The notes under the pieces are model-generated. The model saw only the letters and a list, made by a program, of their open reading frames with translations. It searched no databases and was not told where the DNA came from. Below are positions 1 through 8,474 of a stretch of DNA of 64,000 nucleotides, piece by piece. The translations under genes and the position numbers were made by a program. Source of the stretch: Kitasatospora phosalacinea (lineage in GTDB: Bacteria; Actinomycetota; Actinomycetes; Streptomycetales; Streptomycetaceae); contig NZ_BSSA01000001.1 of NCBI RefSeq assembly GCF_030268885.1, forward strand, positions 558,001-622,000. The letters are read 5' to 3'. Each line of letters begins with the position of its first letter. Positions within the stretch are counted from its first letter, which is position 1.

Positions 1-1839
1 GACCTGCCGCGCTACCAGAGCGAGTTCATCGACCCGATCGCCGCGATCCTGGCCGACCCGGCCTACGCGAACCTGCGGATCGTCACCACGGTCGAGCTCG
101 ACTCGCTGCCGAACCTGACGACCAACGCGGGCGGCACCGCCACCTCGACGCCCAACTGCGAAACCATGAAGGCCAACGGCAACTACGTCAAGGGCGTCGG
201 TTACGCGCTGGCCAAGCTGGGCGCGATCCCGAACGTCTACAACTACGTGGACGCGGGCCACCACGGCTGGCTCGGCTGGGACTCCAACATGCAGCCGGCC
301 ATCGACGTCATCAAGCAGGCCGCCACCGCGTCCGGCTCGACGCTCAACAACGTCCAGGGCTTCGTCGTCAACACCGCCAACTACGGCGCGCTGCACGAGC
401 CCAACTTCACCGTCGCCGACACGGTGAACGGCACCTCGGTCCGCCAGTCGAAGTGGGTGGACTGGAACCAGTACGTCGACGAGGCGTCCTTCGCGAAGGC
501 GTGGCGCACCAAGGCGATCGCGTCCGGGTTCAACTCGAACATCGGCATGATCATCGACACCTCCCGCAACGGCTGGGGCGGCGCGAACCGTCCGGCCGGC
601 CCGGGCCCGAAGACCACCGTGGACGCGTACGTCGACGGCGGCCGCATCGACCGCCGCTTCCAGACCGGCAACTGGTGCAACCAGTCCGGCGCGGGCCTCG
701 GCGAGCGCCCGAAGGCCGCCCCCGAGGACGGCATCGCCGCGTACGTGTGGGTCAAGCCCCCGGGTGAGTCGGACGGCGCGAGCCAGGCCGTCGCCAACGA
801 CGAGGGCAAGGGCTTCGACGCCATGTGCGACCCGACCTACACCGGCAACGCGCGCAACAACAACAACATGTCGGGTGCGCTGCCCAACGCCCCGCTCGCG
901 GGCCACTGGTTCTCGGCCCAGTTCCAGGAGCTGCTGAAGAACGCCTACCCGGCGCTCGGCACCAGCACCGGCGACACCACCGCCCCGACCGCCCCGACGG
1001 GCCTCGCGGCGACCACCACCTCCAGCAGCGTCTCGCTGACCTGGACCGCCTCCACCGACAACGTCGGCGTGACCGGCTACGACGTGTACCGCGGCGGCAC
1101 CCTGATCGGGTCCACCAACAACACCTCGTACACCGACACCGGCCTGACCGCCTCCACCGCGTACTCGTACACGGTCAAGGCGAAGGACGCGGCCGGCAAC
1201 GTCTCCGCGGCCTCCGCGGCGCTCAGCGCCACCACCACCGCCGGTGGCACCACCGACACCACCGCCCCGACCGCCCCGACCAACCTGGCGGCGACCACCA
1301 CCTCCAGCAGCGCCACGCTGACCTGGGGCGCCTCCACCGACAACGTCGGCGTGACCGGTTACAACGTGTACCGCGGCGGCACCCTGATCGGGTCCACCAC
1401 CAGCACCTCGTACACCGACTCGGGCCTGACCGCCTCCACCGCGTACTCGTACACCGTGAAGGCCAAGGACGCGGCCGGCAACCTCTCCGCCGCCGCGGCC
1501 GTCACCGCCACCACCCAGGCCGGCACCAGCACCGGCGCCGGCTGCACCGCCACCTACAAGGTCAGCAGCGACTGGGGCGCCGGCTTCAACGCCGACATCA
1601 CCGTGACCGCGGGCAACACCGCGATCAAGTCCTGGAAGGTCACCTGGACCTACGGTGGCAACCAGCAGATCACCAACCTGTGGAACGGCACCGTGAGCCA
1701 GTCCGGCCAGTCCGTGACCGTCAACAACGCCGGCTACAACGGCACCGTCGCCGCCAACGGCTCCACCAGCTTCGGCTTCGGCGCCAACTACTCGGGCAGC
1801 AACGCCGTCCCGACCCTGACCTGCACCGCCACCAGCTGA
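1..1839 (+). CDS. Secreted GH6 cellulase with two FN3 domains and CBM2, 5'-truncated by window edge
   Basis: The frame is open from base 1, so the true start and signal peptide lie outside the window; 612 residues are visible. Residues 1 to about 320 are a glycoside hydrolase family 6 catalytic domain, shown by DAGHHGWLGW and the YVWVKPPGESDG signature. Two fibronectin type III domains follow (about 326-415 and 421-505) and a C-terminal family 2 cellulose-binding module (about 514-612) with conserved tryptophans and terminal cysteine. GH6 enzymes cleave cellulose beta-1,4 bonds by inversion; the long loops and WVKPPGESDG context resemble exocellobiohydrolases (Cel6B type), but endo versus exo action cannot be settled here. 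The FN3 units are nearly identical at DNA level, suggesting recent duplication. It would act outside the cell. A strong hairpin follows the stop. Confidence 0.93.
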   Translation, partial: DLPRYQSEFIDPIAAILADPAYANLRIVTTVELDSLPNLTTNAGGTATSTPNCETMKANGNYVKGVGYALAKLGAIPNVYNYVDAGHHGWLGWDSNMQPAIDVIKQAATASGSTLNNVQGFVVNTANYGALHEPNFTVADTVNGTSVRQSKWVDWNQYVDEASFAKAWRTKAIASGFNSNIGMIIDTSRNGWGGANRPAGPGPKTTVDAYVDGGRIDRRFQTGNWCNQSGAGLGERPKAAPEDGIAAYVWVKPPGESDGASQAVANDEGKGFDAMCDPTYTGNARNNNNMSGALPNAPLAGHWFSAQFQELLKNAYPALGTSTGDTTAPTAPTGLAATTTSSSVSLTWTASTDNVGVTGYDVYRGGTLIGSTNNTSYTDTGLTASTAYSYTVKAKDAAGNVSAASAALSATTTAGGTTDTTAPTAPTNLAATTTSSSATLTWGASTDNVGVTGYNVYRGGTLIGSTTSTSYTDSGLTASTAYSYTVKAKDAAGNLSAAAAVTATTQAGTSTGAGCTATYKVSSDWGAGFNADITVTAGNTAIKSWKVTWTYGGNQQITNLWNGTVSQSGQSVTVNNAGYNGTVAANGSTSFGFGANYSGSNAVPTLTCTATS

Positions 1840-1924
1840 CACCAGGCAGCCGGTAGCACGCAGCGGACAGCGGCCCCACCCGACTGACGCGGGGAGAGCC
1901 GCAACGCACCACCAATAGAGGCGC

Positions 1925-1953
1925 CGCCCACCTGCAGGGTCTGCAGGTGGGCG
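1925..1953. terminator. Bidirectional hairpin terminator
   Basis: A perfect 13-bp inverted repeat (1925-1937 with 1941-1953) has a 3-base loop and is followed by a short T run near 1961. It sits between the convergent GH6 and GH15 genes and can serve both. Confidence 0.75.
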
Positions 1954-1976
1954 GTTGCCGTTTTCCGCACGGAGCG

Positions 1977-3737
1977 TCAACCACCCAGCCGGAAGGCGGT
2001 GTTGACCAGGGCGACATGGGTGAACGCCTGCGGGGTGTTGCCCAGCTGGCGGCGGCCCACCGGGTCCCACTGCTCGCTGAGCAGGCCCAGGTCGTTGGCC
2101 AACGAGGCCGTCCGGACGAAGAGTTCGCGCGCCTCGCCGCGGCGGCCCAGTAGTGCCAGCGCGTCCGCCAGCCAGAACGAGCAGGCCAGGAAAGCCCCTT
2201 CGGACCCGGACAGGCCGTCCGTCGCCCCCGGCCGGTAGCGGCGCACCAACCCGCCGTGGTCCAGGCCGTCCTGGACGGCCTCCACCGTGCGCACCACCCG
2301 GGGGTCGTCCGGCGGCAGGAAACCGGTGGTGGCGACGAACAGCGTCGCCGCGTCCAACTCGCCCTCCCCGTAGGAGCGGACGAACACCCCGCGGCGCGGG
2401 TCCACGGCCCGCTCGCACACCTCGGCGTGCACCGCGTCGCGCAGCGCCCGCCACTGCTCCAGCGGGGCGGGCAGGCCGGTGGCCTCCGCCATCCGCACCG
2501 CCCGGTCGGCGGCGACCCAGGCCATCACCTTCGAGTGGGTGAACTGCCGCCGCCCGCACCGCACTTCCCACAGACCCTCGTCCGGCTCGCGCCAGCGCGC
2601 GGCCAGCGAACCGAGCAGCGTGCGCAGCAGGCTCCACACCTGCCGCTCCATCGGGATGCCCGCCCGCAGCGCCAGGTCCAGGGTGTCCACCACCTCGCCG
2701 TAGACGTCGAGCTGGAGCTGCCCGACGGCCGCGTTGCCGAACCGGACGGGCGTCGAGCCGAGGTGTCCGGGCAGCCAGCGGGCCTCGGTCTCCGGCAGGC
2801 CGCGCTCCCCGGCCACCCCGTACACCGCCTGCACGTCGGACGGGTCGCCCGCCACCGCGCGCAGCAGCCACTTGCGCCAGGCCGCCGCCTCCTGGCGGAA
2901 GCCGCCGCGCAGCAGCGCCGACAGCGTCATCGCCGAGTCGCGCAGCCAGCAGAACCGGTAGTCCCAGTTGCGCTCCCCGCCCGGCACCTCCGGCAGCGAA
3001 CTGGTCGGCGCCGCGACGATCCCGCCGGTCGGCTCGTACGCCAGCGCCTTCAGGGTCAACAGCGAGCGCAGCACCGCCTCCCGCCACTCGCCCCGGTAGC
3101 GCAGCTGCCCGGCCCACTCGCGCCAACCCTCCAGCGTCGCGGCCAGCAGCGCCTCGGGATCGGTGCGCGGGGTGGTGGACAGGTGCGAGGGCTGCCAGGT
3201 CAGCACGAACGGGACGCGCTCCCCGGGGCGGATGGTGAACTCGGAGACGGTGGTGCCGTCCGCGCCGTAGGTGTGCACGCCCGGCGGGACGCGCAGCCAG
3301 GCGGCGTCCGGCCCGGCGACGGCGACCCGGTGGTGCTCGGTGCGGCGGACCCACGGGTCGACCCGGCCGTGGTGGAAGCGCAGCCGCAGCTCGCCGCGGA
3401 CCGGGACGGCGCCGCTGACGCCCTCGACGATCCGCACCAGCCGCGGGGTCCGGTCGCGGTGCGGCATCAGGTCGACCACCGCGACCTCGCCGTCCGGGGT
3501 GCGCCAGCGCGACTCCAGCACCAGGGTGTCGCCGAGGTAGCGGCGCTCCGTGCAGTCGGCCGCCCCGGCCGGGGCGATCCGCCAGGCGCCGTGCTCGGGG
3601 GCGCCCAGCAGGGCCGCGAAGCAGCTGGGGGAGTCGAAGCGGGGCAGGCAGAGCCAGTCCACCGAGCCGTCCCGGCCGACCAGGGCGGCGGTCTGCAGGT
3701 CGGAGAGGAGCGCGTAGTCCTCGATGCGTCCGCCCAT
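1977..3737 (-). CDS. Glycoside hydrolase family 15 protein (glucoamylase/trehalase-like)
   Basis: A 586-aa cytoplasmic GH15 protein, with no signal peptide. The N-terminal MGGRIEDYALLSD and VDWLCLPRFDSPS match the beta-sandwich domain of actinobacterial GH15 enzymes. The (alpha/alpha)6 barrel carries RNWDYRFCWLRDSAMTL (substrate site) and, near the C-terminus, LSEQWDP, where the second catalytic glutamate of the family lies. The start was set at 3737 because the family begins with M-x-x-R/P-I-E-D-Y; an in-frame start at 3773 would only add an unrelated basic stretch. Family members hydrolyse alpha-glucosidic bonds (glucoamylase, or trehalase as in mycobacteria), so the substrate is not decided by sequence. 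It is monocistronic and convergent with the GH6 gene. Confidence 0.88.
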   Translation of the reverse strand: MGGRIEDYALLSDLQTAALVGRDGSVDWLCLPRFDSPSCFAALLGAPEHGAWRIAPAGAADCTERRYLGDTLVLESRWRTPDGEVAVVDLMPHRDRTPRLVRIVEGVSGAVPVRGELRLRFHHGRVDPWVRRTEHHRVAVAGPDAAWLRVPPGVHTYGADGTTVSEFTIRPGERVPFVLTWQPSHLSTTPRTDPEALLAATLEGWREWAGQLRYRGEWREAVLRSLLTLKALAYEPTGGIVAAPTSSLPEVPGGERNWDYRFCWLRDSAMTLSALLRGGFRQEAAAWRKWLLRAVAGDPSDVQAVYGVAGERGLPETEARWLPGHLGSTPVRFGNAAVGQLQLDVYGEVVDTLDLALRAGIPMERQVWSLLRTLLGSLAARWREPDEGLWEVRCGRRQFTHSKVMAWVAADRAVRMAEATGLPAPLEQWRALRDAVHAEVCERAVDPRRGVFVRSYGEGELDAATLFVATTGFLPPDDPRVVRTVEAVQDGLDHGGLVRRYRPGATDGLSGSEGAFLACSFWLADALALLGRRGEARELFVRTASLANDLGLLSEQWDPVGRRQLGNTPQAFTHVALVNTAFRLGG

Positions 3738-3889
3738 GAAGGTGATTCTGCGCCGATCCGGCGCGGGCGCCACGCGGGACGCGCCGCGCCGCCGTTCGGA
3801 CGCCGCGGCTTGCGATGCGCATCACAAATATAGGAAGATCTTTATGTCCTATTGCCATTTTCGACTGCCACGTCGGAGGGAGTGCCGTC

Positions 3890-4696
3890 ATGGCGCGTCC
3901 GAACTGGGTGCCCGCAGGGACCGACCTCGACAAGCCGAACGCCGCCCGGGTCTACGACTACTACCTCGGCGGATCGCACAACTTCGAGGTCGACCGGCAG
4001 ATGGCGCGCAAGGCGATCGAACTCTGGCCGGACCTGCCCAAGATCATGCGGGCCAACCGGGCCTTCCTGCGCCGGGCGACCCAGTTCGCCGCGGAGGAGG
4101 GCATCAGCCGCTACCTGGACATCGGCTCCGGCATCCCCACCTTCGGCGCCGTCCACGAGGTGGCCCGCGAGCACCGGCCCGACGCGCGGGTCGTCTACGT
4201 CGACATGGACCCCGTCGCGGTCGCGCACAGCCGCCTCATCCTGGCCGACGACCCGCTCTGCCAGATCGTCGACGCCGACCTGCGCAACACCGACGACCTG
4301 CTCGCCCGCCCCGAGGTCGAGGAACTGCTCGCCCCCGGCGAACCCGTCGCGGTCATCCTCAACGCCGTCCTGCACTTCGTCACCGACGCCGACGAACCCG
4401 ACAAGATCCTCGCCAAGCTCCGCGAGGCCCTCCCCAGCGGCAGCATGCTGATCCTCTCGCACGCCTCCCTGGAGGGGCGCCCCGACCAGGCCGGCTCCCA
4501 CCAGAGCCTCTACCGCTCCACCCCGACCCCGCTCACCATGCGCAACCGCGAACAGATCACCGCCTTCTTCGAGGGCTACGAGCTGGTCGAACCCGGCGTC
4601 GTCTACCTGCCCGAGTGGCGGCCCGACGACGCGGACTCGGTCGGCCCGCACCCCGAGCGGATGACCGGCATGGCCGGGGTCGGGCGCCTGTCGTGA
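3890..4696 (+). CDS. SAM-dependent methyltransferase, DUF574 (Methyltransf_19) family
   Basis: A 268-aa protein starting MARPNWVPAGTDLDKP. The start at 3890 is preceded by a good ribosome site (GGAGGG near 3874); an upstream in-frame ATG at 3815 lacks this and family similarity. The DUF574 signature VYDYYLGGSHNFEVDR is followed by the SAM-binding loop YLDIGSGIPT and a second acidic strand VVYVDMDPVAVAH. This family is greatly expanded in streptomycetes; the methyl acceptor of most members is unknown. Its stop codon overlaps the GTG start of the c-di-GMP gene by four bases (GTGA), so the two are translationally coupled. It may modify a partner of the signalling protein, but this is inference. 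Confidence 0.9.
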   Translation: MARPNWVPAGTDLDKPNAARVYDYYLGGSHNFEVDRQMARKAIELWPDLPKIMRANRAFLRRATQFAAEEGISRYLDIGSGIPTFGAVHEVAREHRPDARVVYVDMDPVAVAHSRLILADDPLCQIVDADLRNTDDLLARPEVEELLAPGEPVAVILNAVLHFVTDADEPDKILAKLREALPSGSMLILSHASLEGRPDQAGSHQSLYRSTPTPLTMRNREQITAFFEGYELVEPGVVYLPEWRPDDADSVGPHPERMTGMAGVGRLS

Positions 4697-7008
4697 ACGA
4701 GTCGGCAGACCTGCCCGGCCCGCTGGACGACGACAGTGCGCCGGGTGGCGACGCGCTCGGGACGGCCGACGACGCGCTCGGGGCGGCCGACGACGCGCTC
4801 GGACCGGCTGCGGGCGGGACGGTCGGCGAGGCGCTCGGGGCTGCTGCGGGCAGGGCGGCGGGCACGCAGGCGGCGCAGGACGCGCGGGCCGAGGAGGCCG
4901 CGGCCGCCGACTTCCGCGCCGCCTGGTCCGCCATGCTGCGCACCGGGCACGGCGCCGCGGTGCGCCCCGGCGTGCTGAACCCGCTGATCGCCAGCACCGC
5001 CGACCTGCTGCTGCGCGCCGCCCGCGAGCACCCGTTCCGCCCCGAACTGGCCGGACAGGTCGGCGCGCTGCTCATCGACAACCAGTTCACCGACCCGCAA
5101 CTGCTCGCCGACACCGTGCAGTTGATCCAGCGTCAGGCCGTGCCCGACGAGCGCGGCCCGGAGCTCAGCGGCGCCTTCGCGGCCGGCTGGGCCGCCGCCC
5201 TGCGCGAACGCACGCTGCGCGAGCAGGAGGCGATCCGGCTCGCCGCCGACACCGCCCGGCAGGAGGTCGAGAAGGCCCTGCGGGTCTCCGAGGCCCGCTT
5301 CCGCGCCCTGTTCGAGTCCGCCGCGATCGGCATCGGCCTCGGCGACACCGACGGCAACATCCTGGCCGTCAACCGGGCCCTCGGCGAGATCTTCGGCGGC
5401 GGCCCCGAGGACATGACGGGCGTGCGCGTCAACGACCTGGTCCACCCCGAGGACACCCCCGGCGTCTGGGAGGCGTACGAGGAGCTGATCAGCGGCAAGC
5501 GCGAGTACTTCCAGTTCGACAAGCCGTACTACCGCCGCGACGGCGAAGTGGTGTGGACCCACCTGACCGTCTCGCTGATCCGCGACGACGACGGCGCCCC
5601 GCTCTACCAGGTCGCCATGCTGGAGGACGTCACCGACCGCTACCGCCTGCAGGAGCGGCTGCGCCACCAGGCCACCCACGACCCGCTGACCGGCCTGCCC
5701 AACCGGGCCGCGTTCTTCGAACGGCTGGAGAAGCTCTTCGAGGAACCGGAGCCGGACGTCCGCTTCGGCCTGTGCTACGTCGACCTGGACGGCTTCAAGG
5801 TCGTCAACGACAGCCTCGGCCACGACATGGGCGACCAGCTGCTGACCGTGGTGGCCCGCCGCCTGGAGAACGCGCTCAGCCCGCTCGGCCACATGGTGGC
5901 CCGGCTCGGCGGCGACGAGTTCGTGGTGCTGCTGGAGAACTGCCGCGGCGAGCAGGAGGCCGTCGCCGCCGCCAAGACCGTGCTCGCCGCGCTCACCAAG
6001 CCCGTCGTGATCGGCGACCACCGGCTCGCCGTCGGCGCCAGCGTCGGCGTGCTGGAGCGGCGCATCGCCACCACCACGCCCGGCGCCGCCGTCCGGGCCG
6101 CCGACCTCACGCTGTACCGCGCCAAGGAGGCCGGACGCGGCCGCTGGACGCTCTTCGACCCCAAGGAGAACGCCCGCGCCGTCAGCCGCTACGCGGTGTC
6201 CGTGCGGATGCCCGCCGCGCTGGACCGCGGCGAGTTCTTCATCGACTACCAGCCGATGGTCGACCTCGCATCCGGCGCGATGGCCGGCGTCGAGGCGCTG
6301 GTGCGCTGGCGGCACCCGCAGCTCGGGGTGCTCGGCCCGGAGGAGTTCGTCGGCGTCGCCGAGGAGACCGGGCTGATCATGCCGCTCGGCCGCTGGGTGC
6401 TGGAACAGGCCTGCGAGCAGGCCGCCGACTGGGTCGCCCGGTTCGGCGACCGGGCGCCCCGGGTGAGCGTCAACCTGGCCGTGCGGCAGGCCCGCAGCGC
6501 CGGACTGGTCGGCGACGTCGAACGCACCCTGCGCAGCACCGGGCTCGACCCGGCCATGCTGCAGCTGGAGATCACCGAGTCGACCGTGGTCGGCCCCGAG
6601 GACGAGGCGCTCAAGGCCCTGCACGCCCTGGTCGACATGGGCGTCTCGCTCTCCGTCGACGACTTCGGCACCGGCTGGTCCAACCTCGCCTACCTGCGCG
6701 ACCTGCCGGTCTCCAACCTCAAGATCGCCGGTTCCTTCGTCGGCGACCTGCACGACCCCGCCAAGGACACCCACCTCGGCTGGCGCATCGTCAGCGGGCT
6801 GGTCTCGCTCGCCCACACCCTGGGGCTGTCGGTCACCGCCGAGGGCGTGGAGAGCCGGGCCGACGCCGAACGCCTGCGCCTGATGGGCTGCGACCTCGCC
6901 CAGGGCTGGCACTTCGGCCGCCCCGTCCGCCCCGCCGAGATCGCCCGGCGGATCGCCGAGGCCGACTTCGAGGCGGCGCCCGAGCCCGGGCTCGGGTACG
7001 AGAGCTGA
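4693..7008 (+). CDS. Cytoplasmic PAS-GGDEF-EAL cyclic-di-GMP enzyme
   Basis: A 771-aa protein from GTG 4693, overlapping the methyltransferase stop. The first 75 residues are Ala/Gly/Asp-rich and low in complexity; about 75-195 is a helical region, 196-318 a PAS domain, 322-490 a GGDEF domain and about 500-760 an EAL domain. The diguanylate cyclase motif is intact (GGDEF, residues 406-410). The residues five ahead of it read PLGH, so the RxxD product-inhibition site is missing. The phosphodiesterase motifs are also intact (EAL 534-536 in GVEALVRW; DDFGTG from 656; AEGVES later). No membrane segment is seen. It may both make and degrade c-di-GMP; which activity dominates cannot be told. In streptomycetes c-di-GMP controls development through BldD. 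The exopolysaccharide-like operon begins 550 bases downstream. Confidence 0.93.
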   Translation: MNESADLPGPLDDDSAPGGDALGTADDALGAADDALGPAAGGTVGEALGAAAGRAAGTQAAQDARAEEAAAADFRAAWSAMLRTGHGAAVRPGVLNPLIASTADLLLRAAREHPFRPELAGQVGALLIDNQFTDPQLLADTVQLIQRQAVPDERGPELSGAFAAGWAAALRERTLREQEAIRLAADTARQEVEKALRVSEARFRALFESAAIGIGLGDTDGNILAVNRALGEIFGGGPEDMTGVRVNDLVHPEDTPGVWEAYEELISGKREYFQFDKPYYRRDGEVVWTHLTVSLIRDDDGAPLYQVAMLEDVTDRYRLQERLRHQATHDPLTGLPNRAAFFERLEKLFEEPEPDVRFGLCYVDLDGFKVVNDSLGHDMGDQLLTVVARRLENALSPLGHMVARLGGDEFVVLLENCRGEQEAVAAAKTVLAALTKPVVIGDHRLAVGASVGVLERRIATTTPGAAVRAADLTLYRAKEAGRGRWTLFDPKENARAVSRYAVSVRMPAALDRGEFFIDYQPMVDLASGAMAGVEALVRWRHPQLGVLGPEEFVGVAEETGLIMPLGRWVLEQACEQAADWVARFGDRAPRVSVNLAVRQARSAGLVGDVERTLRSTGLDPAMLQLEITESTVVGPEDEALKALHALVDMGVSLSVDDFGTGWSNLAYLRDLPVSNLKIAGSFVGDLHDPAKDTHLGWRIVSGLVSLAHTLGLSVTAEGVESRADAERLRLMGCDLAQGWHFGRPVRPAEIARRIAEADFEAAPEPGLGYES

Positions 7009-7559
7009 AACCTTTCTGCGGGGGCGGGGCCGGGCGTCGCGGGTGCGTCGGGTGGCAGTTTCGGACGCGGCACGACGGGCCGCCCGCCCCGCGGTGGCCG
7101 GAGGGTCCGGAACGGGGCGGGAGACGGCGTCCGCACGGTGGGGCAAAAACGGACAGACCGGTGCGAAGACGGTTGACAGTCGCTCCGCCGCGGGCGGACG
7201 ATGAGGTCCTGGCACCGCCGGTACGGGGGCCCCGCCCCCACCTCGCCGAGCGGGCCGCACGCGGCGCACCACGCGCCCCGGACGACGATCGCCCTTCTGC
7301 GGCGCCGACCGTCCCGAGGGGGACCGGCAGGGAGACCGGGCACCAGGGAGGGCGATGGAACCGGGGGGAGCACTGGAACCGCGGTGACGTCCCGGGCCGC
7401 CGTACCCGCCCGGTGACGTCCCGGACCGCCGACCCCGTCCGGCGCCGTCCCGGACCGCCGCACCCCACCTTCCGCACGGGCAGCGCCCTGCCCGTTCCCG
7501 CCTCCGCCCCGCGAGAGGCCCGCCGCCCCGCGAGAGGCCCGCCACGAAGAGGCACCGCG
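7009..7559. other. 551-bp intergenic region with short direct repeats and a possible promoter
   Basis: I found no convincing gene here. It holds near-copies of GGTGACGTCCCGG-CCGCCG around 7380-7460 and a direct repeat of GCGAGAGGCCCGCC near 7511 and 7531. A perfect TTGACA hexamer lies at 7173-7178, but the matching -10 (GACGAT, 7197-7202) is poor. Because the downstream operon is tightly overlapped, its main promoter and any regulatory sites are expected here. The GAAGAGG at 7546-7552 is a plausible ribosome site for the gene starting at 7560. Confidence 0.45.
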
Positions 7560-8474
7560 ATGAGCACCACCCTGCCCACCGGGCAACCCCCAGCCAACCC
7601 CGCCACACCGTCCGGCGGTCCGGCCGGGTCCCGGGCGTCCACCGACCCGCGGACGCCCCCCGGGACCGGGCTCCGGCGCCGCGCCGCCGACCGGATCGCC
7701 GACCGGGCCCCGATGCGCCGGGCCGGTGACCGCCCGCCCGTCCGCCCGCTCGTCCGCGGACCCGCCCGGCGGGCCGGCGACTACCGCACCCGGCACACCG
7801 TCAGCCTGGTCGTCCCCGCCCGGGACGAGGCCCGCAACATCCCCTGGGTGTTCGAGCAGATCCCCAGCTGCGTGGACGAGGTCATCCTGGTCGACGGCTC
7901 CTCCCGGGACGCCACCGTCGCGATGGCCCGCGCCTGCCGCCCCACCGTCCGCAACGTCGACCAGGGCGCCCCCGGCAAGGGCAACGCGCTGCGCGCCGGA
8001 TTCGCCGCCGCCACCGGCGAGTACATCGTGATGATCGACGCCGACGGCTCGATGTGGCCCGGCGAGATCCCGCACTTCCTGCACTTCCTCGACCACGGAT
8101 ACGACTTCGTCAAGGGCTCCCGCCGGATGGCCGGCGGCGGCTCGCTCGACCTCACGCCGCTGCGTGCGCTCGGCAACAAGGCCCTGCTGCTGGTCGTCAA
8201 CCGCCTCTACGGCGGCCTGCTGACCGACCTGTGCTACGGCTACTGCGCCTTCCGCCGCGACTTCCTCGCCGAACTCGACCTGCGCGCCACCGGCTTCGAG
8301 ATCGAGGCCGAGATGATCGCCCACGCACTGCGCTCGGGACTGCGGATCGCCGAAGTCCCCAGCCTGGAACTTCCCCGCCGCAGCGGACGCTCCCACCTGC
8401 ACGCCGTCTCCGACGGCCGCAGAGTACTGCGCACCCTGCTCGCCGAACGCCCCGGCGCGGGGGAGGGACGATGA
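7560..8474 (+). CDS. GT2 glycosyltransferase, polyprenol-phosphate hexosyltransferase-like
   Basis: A 304-aa protein with a roughly 80-residue basic, Pro-rich N-terminus and then a GT-A fold: TVSLVVPARDEARNIPWV, VILVDGSSRD and the metal-binding IDADGS motif. The spacing and the motif FVKGSRRMAGGGS match the DPM1/DPG-synthase branch of family GT2, which moves a sugar from a nucleotide donor to a polyprenyl phosphate on the cytoplasmic face. It lacks C-terminal membrane helices. It is the first gene of an eight-gene set; its stop overlaps the next start as ATGA. It may supply a lipid-linked sugar to the polytopic membrane protein downstream. Confidence 0.88.
   Translation: MSTTLPTGQPPANPATPSGGPAGSRASTDPRTPPGTGLRRRAADRIADRAPMRRAGDRPPVRPLVRGPARRAGDYRTRHTVSLVVPARDEARNIPWVFEQIPSCVDEVILVDGSSRDATVAMARACRPTVRNVDQGAPGKGNALRAGFAAATGEYIVMIDADGSMWPGEIPHFLHFLDHGYDFVKGSRRMAGGGSLDLTPLRALGNKALLLVVNRLYGGLLTDLCYGYCAFRRDFLAELDLRATGFEIEAEMIAHALRSGLRIAEVPSLELPRRSGRSHLHAVSDGRRVLRTLLAERPGAGEGR

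Noticed and set aside
7173..7202. TTGACA hexamer as a sigma-70-type promoter for the glycan operon
   Set aside because: The -10 candidate GACGAT is poor and the site is 360 bases from the first gene; kept only as a remark.
4603..7608. 1001-codon minus-strand frame opposite the c-di-GMP gene
   Set aside because: Gly/Val/Asp/His-rich shadow typical of high-GC DNA; the plus strand shows intact PAS, GGDEF and EAL motifs.
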